Part shown: positions 22,776 to 34,296 of the stretch, piece after piece
Numbering within the stretch: the stretch's first letter is position 1
Layout: each line of letters starts with the position of its first letter
Assembly (NCBI GenBank): GCA_003996215.1
Contig: QJPP01001743.1
Location: 62,001-126,000 of the forward strand
DNA: 64,000 bases
From: Jaltomata sinuosa
Taxonomy: Eukaryota > Streptophyta > Magnoliopsida > Solanales > Solanaceae
Direction: 5' to 3'
Notes under the pieces: model-generated
What the model was told of the DNA's origin: nothing
The model's input: the letters and a program-made list of their open reading frames with translations, nothing else
The model's database searches: none
Position numbers and translations under genes: made by a program

Positions 22776-22876
22776 TGGCTTTTCGTGCAAGGAGACACAA
22801 AAAAAGGGTATAATAGGGATTTTTTTTTGGTATTTTTTTTTTGATAACTGTGCATTACATGTAGTATCAAATAATT

Positions 22877-23136
22877 ACTCCCTTCGTCCATATTAATTGA
22901 ACATTTTTTTTACACGCATCTTAAAAAGTTATAAATAAGAAGATAATTTTACTAATTCACCCCTTAACAAACTCCGCTGGAACTTTACAAACAAGTGTGA
23001 ACACTTTCAAAAAGAGTTAATTGCAAAAGTAATATGAATTTTTTTTATTAATGCTTTCTTGATTTAGTAAGGTGACCAACTAATATAAAATAACCATATA
23101 TAGTATAGTGACCAACTAATATGGAACAGAAAAAGT
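22877..23136. mobile_element. Stowaway-like MITE
   Basis: The left end, actcccttcgtccatattaa, is the imperfect inverse of the right end, aatatggaacagaaaaagta, with TA at each border. About 260 bp and non-coding. Confidence 0.55.
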
Positions 23137-23840
23137 ATATAAGGTTCACCTTTTATATTAAGAAAAAAAACTATATGAAAAGTTAATAGGAAGCTTACAA
23201 CTACTTGATCAGTATTAGAGGCGAATTTAAGATTTTTAGAATATTGGTATACTATTAAAGAAAGTTAATAGATTCCTATTTCCTTGGGTATAGCTCAATC
23301 TTCAATCAAGTGCATCATTTTGCCTTTTCGTAGTGTAAGTATCAATAGGTAATATTAGATCAATTCAATGAATGTATACATAAATATCTAGTTTAAGACC
23401 ATAGATTCATGTGCATCATAATTTTGACATTAAATTCACTCCTGATCAAAATAATATTAATGGAAAATGTACGAAGTACATAGCATGTTAGAATTCCTCA
23501 AATACATAGCTAAAAATCAATTAAATCTCATCGGAAAACTACATAAGCAAGCTAAAATATATAATACCATATTAGCTCAAATATAAAGTAGATTAAACTT
23601 AATTAAACATCGATTGATTTTACGATTTTACGAATTATACATGTTTTAGATCTATAAATTCTAAGTATATATATACGAATAATTTTGAATAACTTTAACG
23701 AAATTTCTAGAGCTGCAAGCAGGGACTTTACTAGTGCTTGTACTTGACAATAAGAGGTGCTGCATGTGGTTGAACAGATTAGATTGGAATCTTCAACGAA
23801 AAGATTTTTCTTCTAAACCAACAAATACATATATAGAAAT

Positions 23841-24151
23841 GACATAATACATAAATATGTCTTTTAACTTGGTCTCAGTTTATATTTATATTTTTCAACT
23901 ATTTTGAATGTGTACAAGTAGATACTTAACCTTATTTAAAGTTAAACAAGTAAACACATGTGTCATACGTGACCTCCTATGTGGTAATTCACATCCTTAC
24001 ATGGCGTCCTACGTGTATTATGTCACGTAGGATGCGTGTGTCTACTTGTTCAACTTTATACAAGTTTAAGTGCCTACTTGTGCATATCCAAAGTTGAAGG
24101 GCATAAATGTGAGTTGAGGTCAAGTTAAAGGGCATGTTTATGTATTATGCC
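23841..24151. mobile_element. Mutator-type foldback MITE, 9-bp TSD
   Basis: The ends gacataatacataaatatg and catgtttatgtattatgcc are inverted repeats continuing into long arms (acttggtctcag / tgaggtcaagtt). The 9-bp duplication tatagaaat is perfect at 23832-23840 and 24152-24160. The centre contains a cacgtaggatgcg / catcctacgtg-type palindrome. Confidence 0.88.
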
Positions 24152-24200
24152 TATAGAAATATCGAACCATTTTGATGTGCTTCGAATGTCGTATATCTTA

Positions 24201-24556
24201 GTGGGCATTTGATCATGAAAATAAAAAAAATCACTTTTTAGAGTTTCTAAAGTTGGATTTGAAGTTGTGTTTGGCCATAATTTTTACAATAGTTATCTAA
24301 AATTTAAATGTATTTTTAAAAAATATATAAATTTGATTTAAAAATGAAATATAATTTAAATGTGATTAGCTTATAAAAAATTAAAAAAGTGAAAAAAGTA
24401 AAAGTGAAAATAGTGAAAATAGGTGTTGGGTTATTTTCACTTTTTCAAATACAACTTTAAATTTTATTTAAAGTTTTTTTAGCCAAACAATAATTTTTAA
24501 ATAAAATGAAATAATTTTCTGAAAAAAGTGAAAGTTTCTTATGACCAAACGGGGTC
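24201..24556. mobile_element. Tourist-like MITE, TTA duplication
   Basis: The left end gtgggcatttgatcatgaaa and right end cttatgaccaaacggggtc are imperfect inverted repeats with TTA at 24198-24200 and 24557-24559. Same family as 10439-10698. Confidence 0.65.
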
Positions 24557-24761
24557 TTACTGTGCATGCACTTTGTGGTTGTTAATTTCTCCATTTTTCA
24601 TACGGTGCAATGTGCAAGTATCTTATTGTACAGAGTATTAAATTAACAATAAATATATTTGGCACAACTCACTTTGGTATAACTTGGTACAATTTCATTT
24701 TTTTGGGGGTATTTAAGTAACTTCACCTACTTTTAAGAGTACATGAGTAACTTCTCACTTT

Positions 24762-25303
24762 ATGGCTATCCAAAATACCTTTCAAACCCCAAAACTACTA
24801 CTCAAACAAACCAAAATCACTACACCTGACTCTCTCTCTTCTAACACGTTGCACAAGAAAAAGGTAAGCAGCTTTCTGAAAAGTATTTGTAATTCCCAAC
24901 ACTCTTTCTTCCATATCTTCTTTTTATTTTTCATCCTTTTATACTCTTTGTTTCATTCAATACGTTTTGTTTTACTTTTGTTGTTGATAATCTTAACATT
25001 GTCATTTTCCATTCTCTCTATATCATGGCCAAGAATTTTTATGTTGTTTTTAAAGGAAAAAAATAAGGTATATATTGTACTTGGCAAGAATGTGCCAAAA
25101 TGATCAACGGATTTAGTGGAAGCATATTAAAAAAAAATCAAACGTATGAAGAAGCTTTTACAGCTTTAGAAAATTGGAATCTTCAAATTGAAGCTGAGAA
25201 ATCATCTGGAGAATCATTTGAGGAATCTACCGGGGAATCATCTCATCAATCATTTGTGGAAGAAATTTTTTCAAAGTTGATGATGAACATGTATCTATGT
25301 TAG
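24762..25303 (+). pseudogene. Possible viroplasmin/RNase H1 N-terminal-like fragment, two frames
   Basis: Frame 1 (24762-25103, 113 aa) ends in a short motif around KVYIVLGKN. Frame 2 (25100-25303, 67 aa) starts at an ATG overlapping the frame-1 stop and carries NGFSGSILKKNQTYEEAFTAL. Together these recall the viroplasmin / RNase H1 hybrid-binding fold (VYVV...G...GF.G...F.T.EEA), known from cellular RNase H1 and from a plant-virus inclusion protein. The stretch normally linking the halves is missing and the frame changes, so it looks broken. A strong donor-like aaaaaggtaagc at 24858-24869 hints at an intron within frame 1, whose middle is low-complexity Leu/Phe-rich. Function and expression are not established. 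Confidence 0.35.
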
Positions 25304-26109
25304 CATTATTTTTGGCTGGAATTGTAGTTGGTAAATTATTGAAAGATTGACCTAAATTAATAGTCAGTGTTATTTTTTATCTTTTTGTAAATTATTTATC
25401 TATTTAAGTAATTGAATGTGATATTTTATTTAGTGTTTGAAGAGTAGTTTGTATATGATTTTGATTTTACTGAATATGTGAAATGAAAAAAAAATAGTGA
25501 TACACAAATTAATCTGGATAAGCATTCGTCTTGTTATTGTATGTACAATTTAAAAGTTGTTTAAGTTCATTTTTATGTGAAAAAATGAAATAAATAATTT
25601 GGTATTGGATGACCAAGTAAGTTCAAAACTTAAACAAAATTTTGAAAAAATTCACATTAGTCTAGAATTGAACTTTTTTGTGAATCATTAAGATTCAAAA
25701 CGTTATTGTTCTTATTTTATTCTAATCCACGTTTATTTTTTGAAAATTAGTTTCAAAACCTCGAATATGAAAGAACTAAGGTCTTAATCAGTTTGTTAAT
25801 TCAATGTATTTTTATTTTGTTATTTAGTTTTGTTTTTGCTACTTGATTAAATTTTTGAAGATAAAAATTGATTCATTCAACTAAATTTGTTCGTATCAAT
25901 TGAACTTGAATTAAAATAACTAAACATAAACTGCAATTTCATTCAATCCAACTTGACAAAATATTTTCACCACCACGAGAAAATAGAAATTGAAAAAAGA
26001 AATGAAAATAAGTAAACAACTAAAACAGCAACACAAACACCTAACAACTCCAAAATCTCAAAGCAGCATCAACCTAAACATTGTTATCCCCACGAGCCAA
26101 GTTATCATT

Positions 26110-26298
26110 GTTAACTTATTCTACGTAGGTAAAGAACCTATGCCTCAACTCCCATATTTTTTGCTTAAGTTGTTCGATAAATCAAGAAAGGTCTCTTACT
26201 TCATCCTTCAAGAATTCGAGTTCCCAAACTTTATTATTCTGTCTTCGATCCCTACCCTGAACTTGTGCGTTAATACTATCATTTGTTGAAGAAGACAT
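26110..26298 (-). pseudogene. Unrecognised small ORF remnant
   Basis: From the ATG at 26298 the minus strand reads a hydrophilic peptide (MSSSTNDSINAQVQGRDRRQ) that continues with coiled-coil-like composition, meets a stop near 26184, and continues in the same frame (FIEQLKQKIWELRHRFFTYV) to another stop. The amino-acid composition looks more protein-like than the + strand 99-aa frame overlapping it. I do not recognise a family; it may be a transposon gene fragment. Confidence 0.3.
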
Positions 26299-26761
26299 TT
26301 TTTGTTTGTGATTCTAGATTCAGAAAGCTAAAGAGATGAGTGATTTTTATTGTTAGGATCGTTTGGTATTTAAAGGCATGTTGGTATTTAAAGACATTTA
26401 AAGGTATTTAAAGGCATGTTGAAAACAGATATAAGTAGTTCAAAATATTATTTGAATTACGGGTAAAACACTAAATAAAAGAAATCATAAAAATATTATA
26501 TTAAACAAATGCATATAAGAGGGTAATAGGAATTGTGTGATGATATTTATTATTTTTATTGATGCTAAAAGTTTTTGCTAACAAATTTAGTTAATAAACT
26601 AAGCTTTATATATTATTTTTCTTTTTATCAGTATTATAACCTGTTGAAGTGTTAATATGCTAACATTCTAATATAAATTTTACAATACCATATACAACAA
26701 GTTGAATTTTAAAACTATTCAATAAATTTATATTTATAATTATGTTTATTAAATGACTGTG

Positions 26762-26783
26762 CATCACACGAATATGTATACTA
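26762..26783 (+). mobile_element. Candidate Helitron 3' terminus (degenerate)
   Basis: tgtgcatcacacg (short hairpin tgtg/caca) is followed by tatgtatactag and then T. A small hairpin a few bases before CTAG, with insertion before T, is the Helitron 3' signature. The hairpin is weak and the 5' end was not found. Confidence 0.4.
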
Positions 26784-28990
26784 GTTCTCTCATAAATTAA
26801 GCTCAATATTTAGGAGATTACAATTGTTAAGAAATAGTTTCAAATATATAAAAATTTATAGTACTCCAAAATCTCATATATGTTTTTCCTATCTTTTAAA
26901 ATAAGGAAGAAAAAAAAAGAAGATTAGGCATGCAATATGCATGTTCGGCGAAGTGGGGTGACATACATGTCTAGAAATACACATAATTTCTCTTATATTC
27001 ATCGACGACGAGATTGAGTTTTTACACAATCAACGCAATTTAACATGCTACAAAAAGTTATTATTTTATTTTATAGATAACTAATTTAACTAATTATTAT
27101 TAATAATCTTAATTTAATTACTTTTAAAGTTACTTGATCCATAGTGTAAATAAAAGTTATATTTATATCATACCTTGCTAATTGGGAATCCTATTTGTGA
27201 CTATTATCTAATTTGGGAATCTAGGCCTGATAATGTGGCATGCCTTATTGATCGGGGAATGTATTTATCTTTTTAATTCAATTTTTTCCCTTTTGAATTT
27301 TTAAAATAATTAAAAAACTGTTCGGTTTAAAAGATTAGGTTTCCTAACAGTCGCAAAGATAATGCAAGCCAAAGCACCGCTGATATGATTATATTGAGTT
27401 AATGGAAACTATATATCTTCATCTTATTATAGTACAAAATGGCATAAAAATTGACTTCCTGTCAAAATGCCTTGACCAATTTATACGGTCTGAAAAGATG
27501 ACCTTTCTGGCAAAGATGATTAAAATGGTATTAAATGATCGATTGGGGAAGAAGATGAAAATACAATGTAAGACATAACCTCAAATTGATCCTTCTTGAA
27601 GTCCTTAAATTTTGTAAATCTTCCATTTTGTGTTAGTAACGTATCTTGAAAGAGATTAGAAGAGGTTACATTTCAATAATTTCTTTACTATGTACTTTTC
27701 TTTTTAGCAGAAAATAGAATATATTTTCACTTTTTTCTTATATTTTACTGATGTATTATTTATGTTTCATGCAATTTGTTTTCAGTATTCGTATGAAATC
27801 AATCAGAATATGGTGATTGATACCACTTACAAAGCAACAACTTTAAATACGTGAGTTATTCTTGTATATATTTTCTCAATCCCCTTTCTTGAAGATTCAA
27901 CTTTACATTACATTTCATATCTATGCCTGGTGCTTTTAGGATGATTGATGGTGAGACAATAAATTGGCATAATTGTGAAATGAACCATAAAAGGTTGAGC
28001 ATCTGATCTACAATTATCAGTATGAATATGCACTTCAATTTTTACTTACTTTAATTTCCTTTCCCAAGGTTTACTTTTTATTGAGAAGATGGTGTGCTGA
28101 ACGGCTATAAATTAGAGGAGTGTAAATCTTAAATTTGCAAGAACTTTTTAATGTAAGTTGTAAACCATTTGAATGGTCAACCATGTAAGCTCCCTTTGTT
28201 TTACTTGTATAAGATTAATATGTTGGAATGAGAGGATATGAACATGTCTTCTGATCAATTATTTTGGGTCTTTTTCTCTCATTTTCCTATTTATTCTTAA
28301 TTTTAATAGCCTACAAGTCTCTTAAGTAGGATTACTATACTTTTTCCCTCACCCATAACTTGATTTTCTATTATCATATTTTTAAAGTTCATTTCGGTTT
28401 CAAATTTTTCCCGTCCCTGTTAATTGTTTACTTTAATAGACATTTTAACGATTTATGTGCACTTTTAGATTCTCTTCTAAGTTCTAAGGGTGATTGGTTT
28501 TATTTTCTCTTTTTCATCTTTATAAACTATTTGTTTACTTAGATTTGATTAGTTAATGAAATATGCATTTTTCAAATCAAATTAGAAGTAGCTTGTAGAA
28601 ATACATTTAGTACATTCTTTTATATATTTGCATTCTTAAATATTTAACTTTTTTTTCCCAGTTTTGTTTTCCCTAACCATTTTGTTTGAGAAGTTTGAAA
28701 GTTCACAATCCGTATAAGAATGATATATAGGAATGGAATGCGAGATAACTTGTGTAAATCAAAAGTCTCTAACTAATGGATTTTTCTGATAAGTAAATAT
28801 TTCATTTACCAAATGAAGATGTGTACAGCTCAAAGAAACAAAGAGAAACAGATCACACTGGACAAGTTTATGATTATTATTATTACGATAATTAATTATA
28901 AAAACCATTTAATTAGAAAGAGTAAAATGTTTTTCTCTCTATGATTACTTTCCTACTTACGTTGAGATGTTCGCTCTTAGGAATTTAGTC
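26784..28990. other. Intergenic DNA, no gene recognised
   Basis: AT-rich, with short frames only and none with a recognisable domain. It may be the body of the Helitron ending at 29441, but no TC start could be fixed. Confidence 0.4.
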
Positions 28991-29000
28991 ATTATAAAAT

Positions 29001-29301
29001 GAGTTAAAAGGCTAAAAAAAACACCTAAAGTATTTCGATTTTTTGAGTTTCATACCTAAACTATCAAGTGTGTGAGTTTCGTACCTGAACTATCACAAAA
29101 TGTATAGCAAAACACACATGAACTATCAGTTGTTTGAGTTTCCTACCTGAAATTTTAGGTATGAATCTCAAACAACTAATAGTTTAGGTGTGTTTCGCTA
29201 TACATTTTGTGATAATTCAGGTAGAAAACTCACACACTTGATAGTTTAGGTATGAAACTCAAAAAATCAGAATATTTAGATGTGTTTTTAACTCTTCACT
29301 C
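29001..29301. mobile_element. Mutator-type foldback MITE, near-perfect palindrome
   Basis: Two arms of about 120 bp are mirror images (for example tgtatagcaaaacacac / gtgtgtttcgctataca; atcaagtgtgtgagttt / actcacacacttgat). The 9-bp duplication ttataaaat flanks it at 28992-29000 and 29302-29310. The right terminus has a few extra bases relative to the left. Confidence 0.85.
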
Positions 29302-29413
29302 TTATAAAATTACAAAAGGTCATCAGGTCATGACATGCTCTTATTTTGATTTATTTTTATTTTCTTAAAAATAGTAGATTGCTATATGAGCTTTAAAAAG
29401 ATGATACACCTAA

Positions 29414-29441
29414 CCGCGCGAAGCGCGGGCCAATTAACTAG
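29414..29441 (+). mobile_element. Helitron 3' terminus
   Basis: GC-rich hairpin ccgcgc-gaa-gcgcgg (29414-29428), then nine bases and CTAG (29438-29441) followed by T. This is the textbook Helitron 3' end and stands out sharply from the AT-rich surroundings. The element body would extend to the left. Confidence 0.65.
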
Positions 29442-29813
29442 TTATTTTAAAAAACTAATCCTCATTGACCACGTCTGATAGGGAGCAATTAATACCAATA
29501 AACCTAATTTGAAAAGGTTCATATAACTCATATAAGGAACTATGCAAAACGCGATAAATTTAATTAATCGAAATTAAGAAGCTGAAATTTCACCACAACA
29601 TCAATGGGTTTACAAGTATACATGTTACCTATACCCTAGTTGTTCAAAGTTGAATTTCAAGCTTATTCTTATTCCATTATTGCCCTATGGAAAGATTAAT
29701 TAAGGAACTTGGTCCCATTTTATTAAAACGACAACTAAATTATGGTTTGCAATCTTTTCTTGTCATTCACAAGCTATGCAAACCTCAATCAAAATCGTTG
29801 ATCTTTTTAGCTC

Positions 29814-32800
29814 TCAATTAAATGCTCCACAGTCTCTACGAATATTTCCATTCATCCCTGTCTTCACACCAACCCGACCCAGTTTAGTCATCGCGTTCAC
29901 GAATGCGGTTTGGAAAACTTTAGAATTGCTGGCCCACAAATCAACAGTACTCTTGGACCTTTGGTCAGTGAATAACACTTGATCTGACGTGAATAGGCCC
30001 ATTCCTTTTTGCAAGTTTTGGAAGTAGACATTGTCAAAGGCCCTAGGTGTGATTGGGTCCATGTTGATGGCTATTCTTGGGTCCACATTCTTTGGACACA
30101 TTTGTTGTAATTGGGCTGCATATGTCTTGTTTAGGGTTGGATCCACTGGGCTTTTAGGGCTAAAGTTGTAAATTCGATTGGAGAATTTGTTGCAGTGTGA
30201 AAATCCAAGAGTATGGGCCGCTGCATAAAATTAGTAATCAGAAACAAACAACAATAACATACTCAGTGTATTCTCATAAAGTGTAGTCTAAGGAGCAGGG
30301 AGAGTACAATGTACGCAGTCCATACCTTTACCTCATATAGGTGAGATAGAGAGGTTGTTTCCAATAGAACCCCGGCTATTGGTAGAAGCAACAAACACAA
30401 TAAACGGCCAAATTCAAAACTTTTTATATAATCAAGAAAATATTAGTCACGAATTTTTTTCTTTCAAATTTATCAAATAAGTGAATTTTTACATAGTCAA
30501 GAAATCATATTAAATAGATACTACTATTTAATTATGCGTACTTTAGTTACAACACCGTTGATTCTTTTAGGGGTGAATGGATTTTTAAGGAGTGTATCTA
30601 AGTTTCAAACATCATATAATATGCACGTACAAATTTCATATTGCATGTGTTTTATCACGAGTATTAAATTTTGAAGTTGACTGTATGAGAAAGAGACGGC
30701 TACGTGTGGAATAAGGCAGACAGGCAGTCCTAACTGGCACCATTGACTGCACAGTTAGTTCCACTATATTTTGGCAAAAATGGCCAAAAAAAATTTGCTT
30801 GTCATAGAGGAAAAGAAGAGACCAATGACACATTCTGGAAGCATGAGGCTTTTAACAGCTGGATTACAATTATGGTTGAATAATTGATTGGATTATTTAA
30901 GAATTTTTTTTATAACCGTGGTGTCCGGACCAACTTGCGTGCACCTCGATTAATTCTAAGGGATATTTGTCATCTCTCACCAGCAATAGTTACCAGATAA
31001 CTCTACCCACCAAGGCTAGGATATATAGATGGGAAGAAATCACATAGGGTTTTTGTTTCCGCTGAAATTTGAACTGAGATCTCATGTTTTCCACCCACTT
31101 CATTGACTATTAGATCACACCGTACCCTTGGGTGCTAATTTAAGAATATTATGACATAGAGAAAATTACACAAGTTACTTTTGATATGCATGTATGATAA
31201 ATGTTTCTTTTTTGGAAAAATATTGTATTTAATCAGACAATATCACATAAAATGAAACGAAATGAAGTATTAGAAAATTACCGGAGAGTGCGATCATATC
31301 GGCCTGATTTAGACCATGAGAGGCAAACATGGTATTGAGTTGATCCAAATTGAAAGTAGGTTTAGGGAGATTGCCTTCTACGTTTGAAGCTTTTGATGTA
31401 AACCCATCTAGCCTTCCCAATTCCACTGCATACCCTGGTCCACCTGACTGCATGTGTTGCATAATTTATGAGAATAATTTTCAAGTCTTGAAATCATTTG
31501 TAATATATAAAAATAATTGTTTCGATTATAAATTTGTTGGGACCTTTATTTTTTCGTATTTTCTAAATCGATCAATCAAGTTCTTCATATAATGCAAAAA
31601 ATGAGATTTGACTAAAATCAGAAGTCGTGTTGGTGGTATCATCTATACATATAATTACAAATAATATTTTTACTAATATTAGTTAATTACCTGATAAAAA
31701 TAATAACTAACTATTATCACATTTTAGATTAATTAATAGTGTACGAAGAATTTATTTAATCAAGCCATGCATGCAAGGAAGAAATGAAAAAAAGGTATTA
31801 ACATGAGTTGTGGTGGAATGGTTTGAGATCCCTCCATTCTTAATTAAAAATTTCGAGTTCGAGTCCTATGAGTGAAACAAATCTTGTTGGAAGCCCCCAC
31901 CATCCCCCACCCCACACAGACAAAAAAAAAGTACTAAAAGAAAATGAGATGAGAAAGTGTTGAAAAAAGTATAGTACACGCCAGCTAGCATGAACTTTTA
32001 ATATTTTAATTAAAAAATAAAATGAGATGCACGAGTTTGTTGCAAAAAAAAAAAAAAAAAAAAAAAAAAGTAACAAACCAGCTGAATGACATCTCGAGTG
32101 GCTAAGGCGAGAATGTCCGCACACGAAACTTTATTTTTACAACTTGGGATCGCATCAACTGCAGCTTTTGCTTTAATAACAGTGTCAAATCCATCTCCGG
32201 CCAATGAAAGATTATCCGAGTGATCTTTTTCTGCTGTGTTCCCTGGCGTTGATGCTATTATCACCGAAGCATCACAACCCTACATCCACGTAAAAGAATT
32301 ACTCTCTCCGTTTCAATTTGTTTGACTTACTTTTCTTTTTAGTCTGTTTAAAAAATAATGACCCTTTCCTTTTTTTAGCAACTTTTTAATTTTAATTTTT
32401 CACATGACATGTTTACAACTACAAGATTAAAGAGCATTTTAGTACATTTGATATAACACTAGATAAAAATTATCCAAAATCCAGACCGCATAAATACTAT
32501 TGGAATAGACAAAGAAAAAAAAAAGGGATTCACATGCAGTGAAGGCAATCAAGGGAGATAAATCATTCCATTCAAATTACTAATTCGGGAACCTAGATTT
32601 TTCCAAGCTCAACAGATTATCGTGATTCATTCGATTAAAGGAGTCATGCAAACGTTTCAGTCAGTGGTAAAGCAAGACGATGTTTTTACACCCCCAGCAT
32701 GTGATTGACCGGATGTGTACACACTACCTGAATATATAAGTTTTCTCATCGTGAATCAGTGAAAAATTTGTACTATAGAATATGATTTTTCGCTCATTTC

Positions 32801-33345
32801 TCACCCAACCAGCTCATTGAGAAATGCATGGTGAGAAACAGATTTTCACTGAAATAGTGAGAAACTTCCTAATTTTTCCATATGAAAATATTACTATTTT
32901 TTCTTTTCCACCGATTCAATCAAAATATCTATAGAAATAGCCACAAAATAATGAGATGTGTCTGGTTCTAGTACTTCATTATGAAAAATGGATTTTGGAC
33001 TTAATCCCGACCCCAAAAATTAAATCACGCGATAAGTAATTGTTCAAAATTATTTAAAGAGATATCAGTTCATTCCCTCAACTAATGTGAGACATTTTAA
33101 CGGAACGCAAAGGGAGAAAGTACCTCGACAAAGCAGTCATGGAAGAAGAGACGGAGAACAGCAGGGATTGTGACAAATGTTTGTTGGAATTTTTGGTTAA
33201 CGACATTGTGCACAATGGATTCAACATTAGGACATGTTTGGGCATAATAGTTGGTCTTAAGTTGAGCAGCAACCAATTCTGGCATGAAAATACTAACACA
33301 AGAAATTGACAAAAATGATATAACAAGAAGTTGTAAATGATACAT
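29814..33345 (-). CDS. Class III secretory peroxidase, copy 2 (peroxidase 16/45-like)
   Basis: Four exons on the minus strand: 33124-33345, 32079-32279, 31282-31447 and 29814-30220 (GT-AG, phases 0, 0 and 1), coding 331 aa. The ATG at 33345 (MYHLQLLVISF) aligns with the start of copy 1; an in-frame GTG at 33357 is not a plausible start. The signal peptide ends before QLKTNYY. The distal RLFFHDC motif carries Arg65 and His69, and the proximal haem ligand is His199 in ALSAAHTLGFSHC. Exons 2 and 3 differ from copy 1 at only a few residues; exon 4 is more diverged (KNVDPRIAIN against KNIGPGMVVT). The substrate is probably phenolics with H2O2 in the wall. Introns hold three SINEs and, 9 bp inside intron 2 on the genomic side, a 26-nt homopolymer (32044-32069). 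TATA box and GCC-box block lie directly upstream. The ORF is intact. Confidence 0.93.
30245..30395 (-). mobile_element. Au-type SINE in peroxidase-2 intron 3
   Basis: The minus strand reads gccggggttctattggaaac, cctctctatctc, then ctgcgtacattgtactctcc and ends in cactgagtatgttattgttg. These are the landmark segments of the plant Au SINE family, including the TTG-rich tail. Confidence 0.82.
30915..31133 (-). mobile_element. tRNA-derived SINE in peroxidase-2 intron 3
   Basis: The minus strand begins ggtgtgatctaatagtcaat (A-box-like region), has gatctcagttcaaatttcag (B-box-like), then tgatttcttcccatc, cctagccttggtgg, cgaggtgcacgcaagttgg, and ends ggacaccacggttataaaaa. This matches a widespread Solanaceae tRNA-derived SINE family (family name not certain). 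Confidence 0.8.
31806..31930 (+). mobile_element. tRNA-derived SINE, 3' truncated, in peroxidase-2 intron 2
   Basis: gttgtggtggaatggttt (A-box region) is followed about 45 nt later by tcgagttcgagtcc (B box), then gtgaaacaaatcttgttgg, a C-rich stretch and an A-rich tail. It resembles another Solanaceae SINE family whose 3' body is missing here. Confidence 0.65.
32296..32470. mobile_element. Partial Stowaway-like MITE (left half) in peroxidase-2 intron 1
   Basis: It starts ctctctccgtttcaatttg, continues with tttagtctgtttaaaaaata, and stops after gtacatttgatataacac. This is the left half of the family whose right half appears at 4160-4345 and 19048-19170. Confidence 0.55.
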
Positions 33346-33440
33346 TTGTATAAGCACACCAATATATATTGGAAACCAATTAAAGGTGGAGAAAGGGATA
33401 TAACAAATTGGTTTACAAATCTAGAATTGAAGGCAAGGAT

Positions 33441-33600
33441 TATATAAGGGGAAGGAGAGTCACTATAGAAGCCAAGTTGGCCAAAGAATCTTTTCTTTCT
33501 GACTACAAAAGTGGTTGAGCTTTTAAAAGAAATTATACAAGTCAGTCTTTTGTGAATGAGAGACACAGAAACTTGGGGATTGTTTATTAGCCGCCTTACA
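33441..33600 (-). promoter_or_regulatory. Core and proximal promoter of peroxidase copy 2
   Basis: A TATA box (minus strand ttatata, 33441-33449) lies about 95 bp before the ATG. Immediately upstream, 33456-33600 is shared with copy 1 and includes agagtcactatagaagcc, ctgactacaaaa and a GCC box AGCCGCC at 33589-33595. The GCC box suggests ERF/ethylene or jasmonate responsiveness; this is inference. Confidence 0.55.
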
Positions 33601-33650
33601 TTTGTTTTTTCTCTCTCTTAATATATGAGTACCTTATGTTTAAAACTCTA

Positions 33651-33868
33651 CCTGTCCCATTTTACGTGACATATTTTTCTTTTTCGTCTGTTTCAAAAGG
33701 AATTGAAAAAGATTTAATTTTAAATTTTTTTTTTATTCTTAATGAAGTGATTTACATTAATCACACAAATATTCAAGGATCATTTCAGACCACAAATTTC
33801 AAAAGTCTTTTTTTTTTTAAACACTGTGATAAGTTAAAGGGTGTCACATAAAATGAGACACGGGAGAG
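33651..33868. mobile_element. Stowaway-like MITE upstream of peroxidase 2
   Basis: The left end, cctgtcccattttacgtgac, is the inverse of gtcacataaaatgagacacg at the right, with TA at 33649-33650 and 33869-33870. Confidence 0.72.
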
Positions 33869-34296
33869 TACTAGTTTAATCAAGTGAACATAAGGCTAAA
33901 ATATGAATAGAATATTAATCTTGTCCAAGAAATAGAAATTTAACATATTATTAATTAACTAGAGAAGATTAGAGAACATAGTAACGTGGAATCCATACCC
34001 ATAATAGAGTTGACCCTATCTGCCATGATATTTTGGCTAAAATTATTCTGATAGACCAAGTTTGGTTGTGTGGTGGAGAAAGTTCTCGCAATTTTTGTTT
34101 GGCCGATTAGCTAAAATCAACACTTGTACTTGCATCGGATTGTGTTTCTGATCGCTAAATTCACGGGGTTTTATCTAAATTAAACGTCTTAATTTGATCG
34201 AAACAAGTATAATTTTAAACACCTCTAACCATTGATCGAGCTTTAGACGTTAATTGGGCCGAGTTGAATAAAGAGCAAGAGATACGCGCTTATTAA

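Noticed and set aside
26757..29441. Calling one complete Helitron across this interval
   Set aside because: Only 3' ends are recognisable; no reliable TC start or Rep/helicase coding sequence, so only the termini are reported.
33346..33357. Upstream start (four extra residues) for peroxidase copy 2
   Set aside because: The codon is GTG, not ATG; the ATG at 33345 aligns with the start of copy 1.
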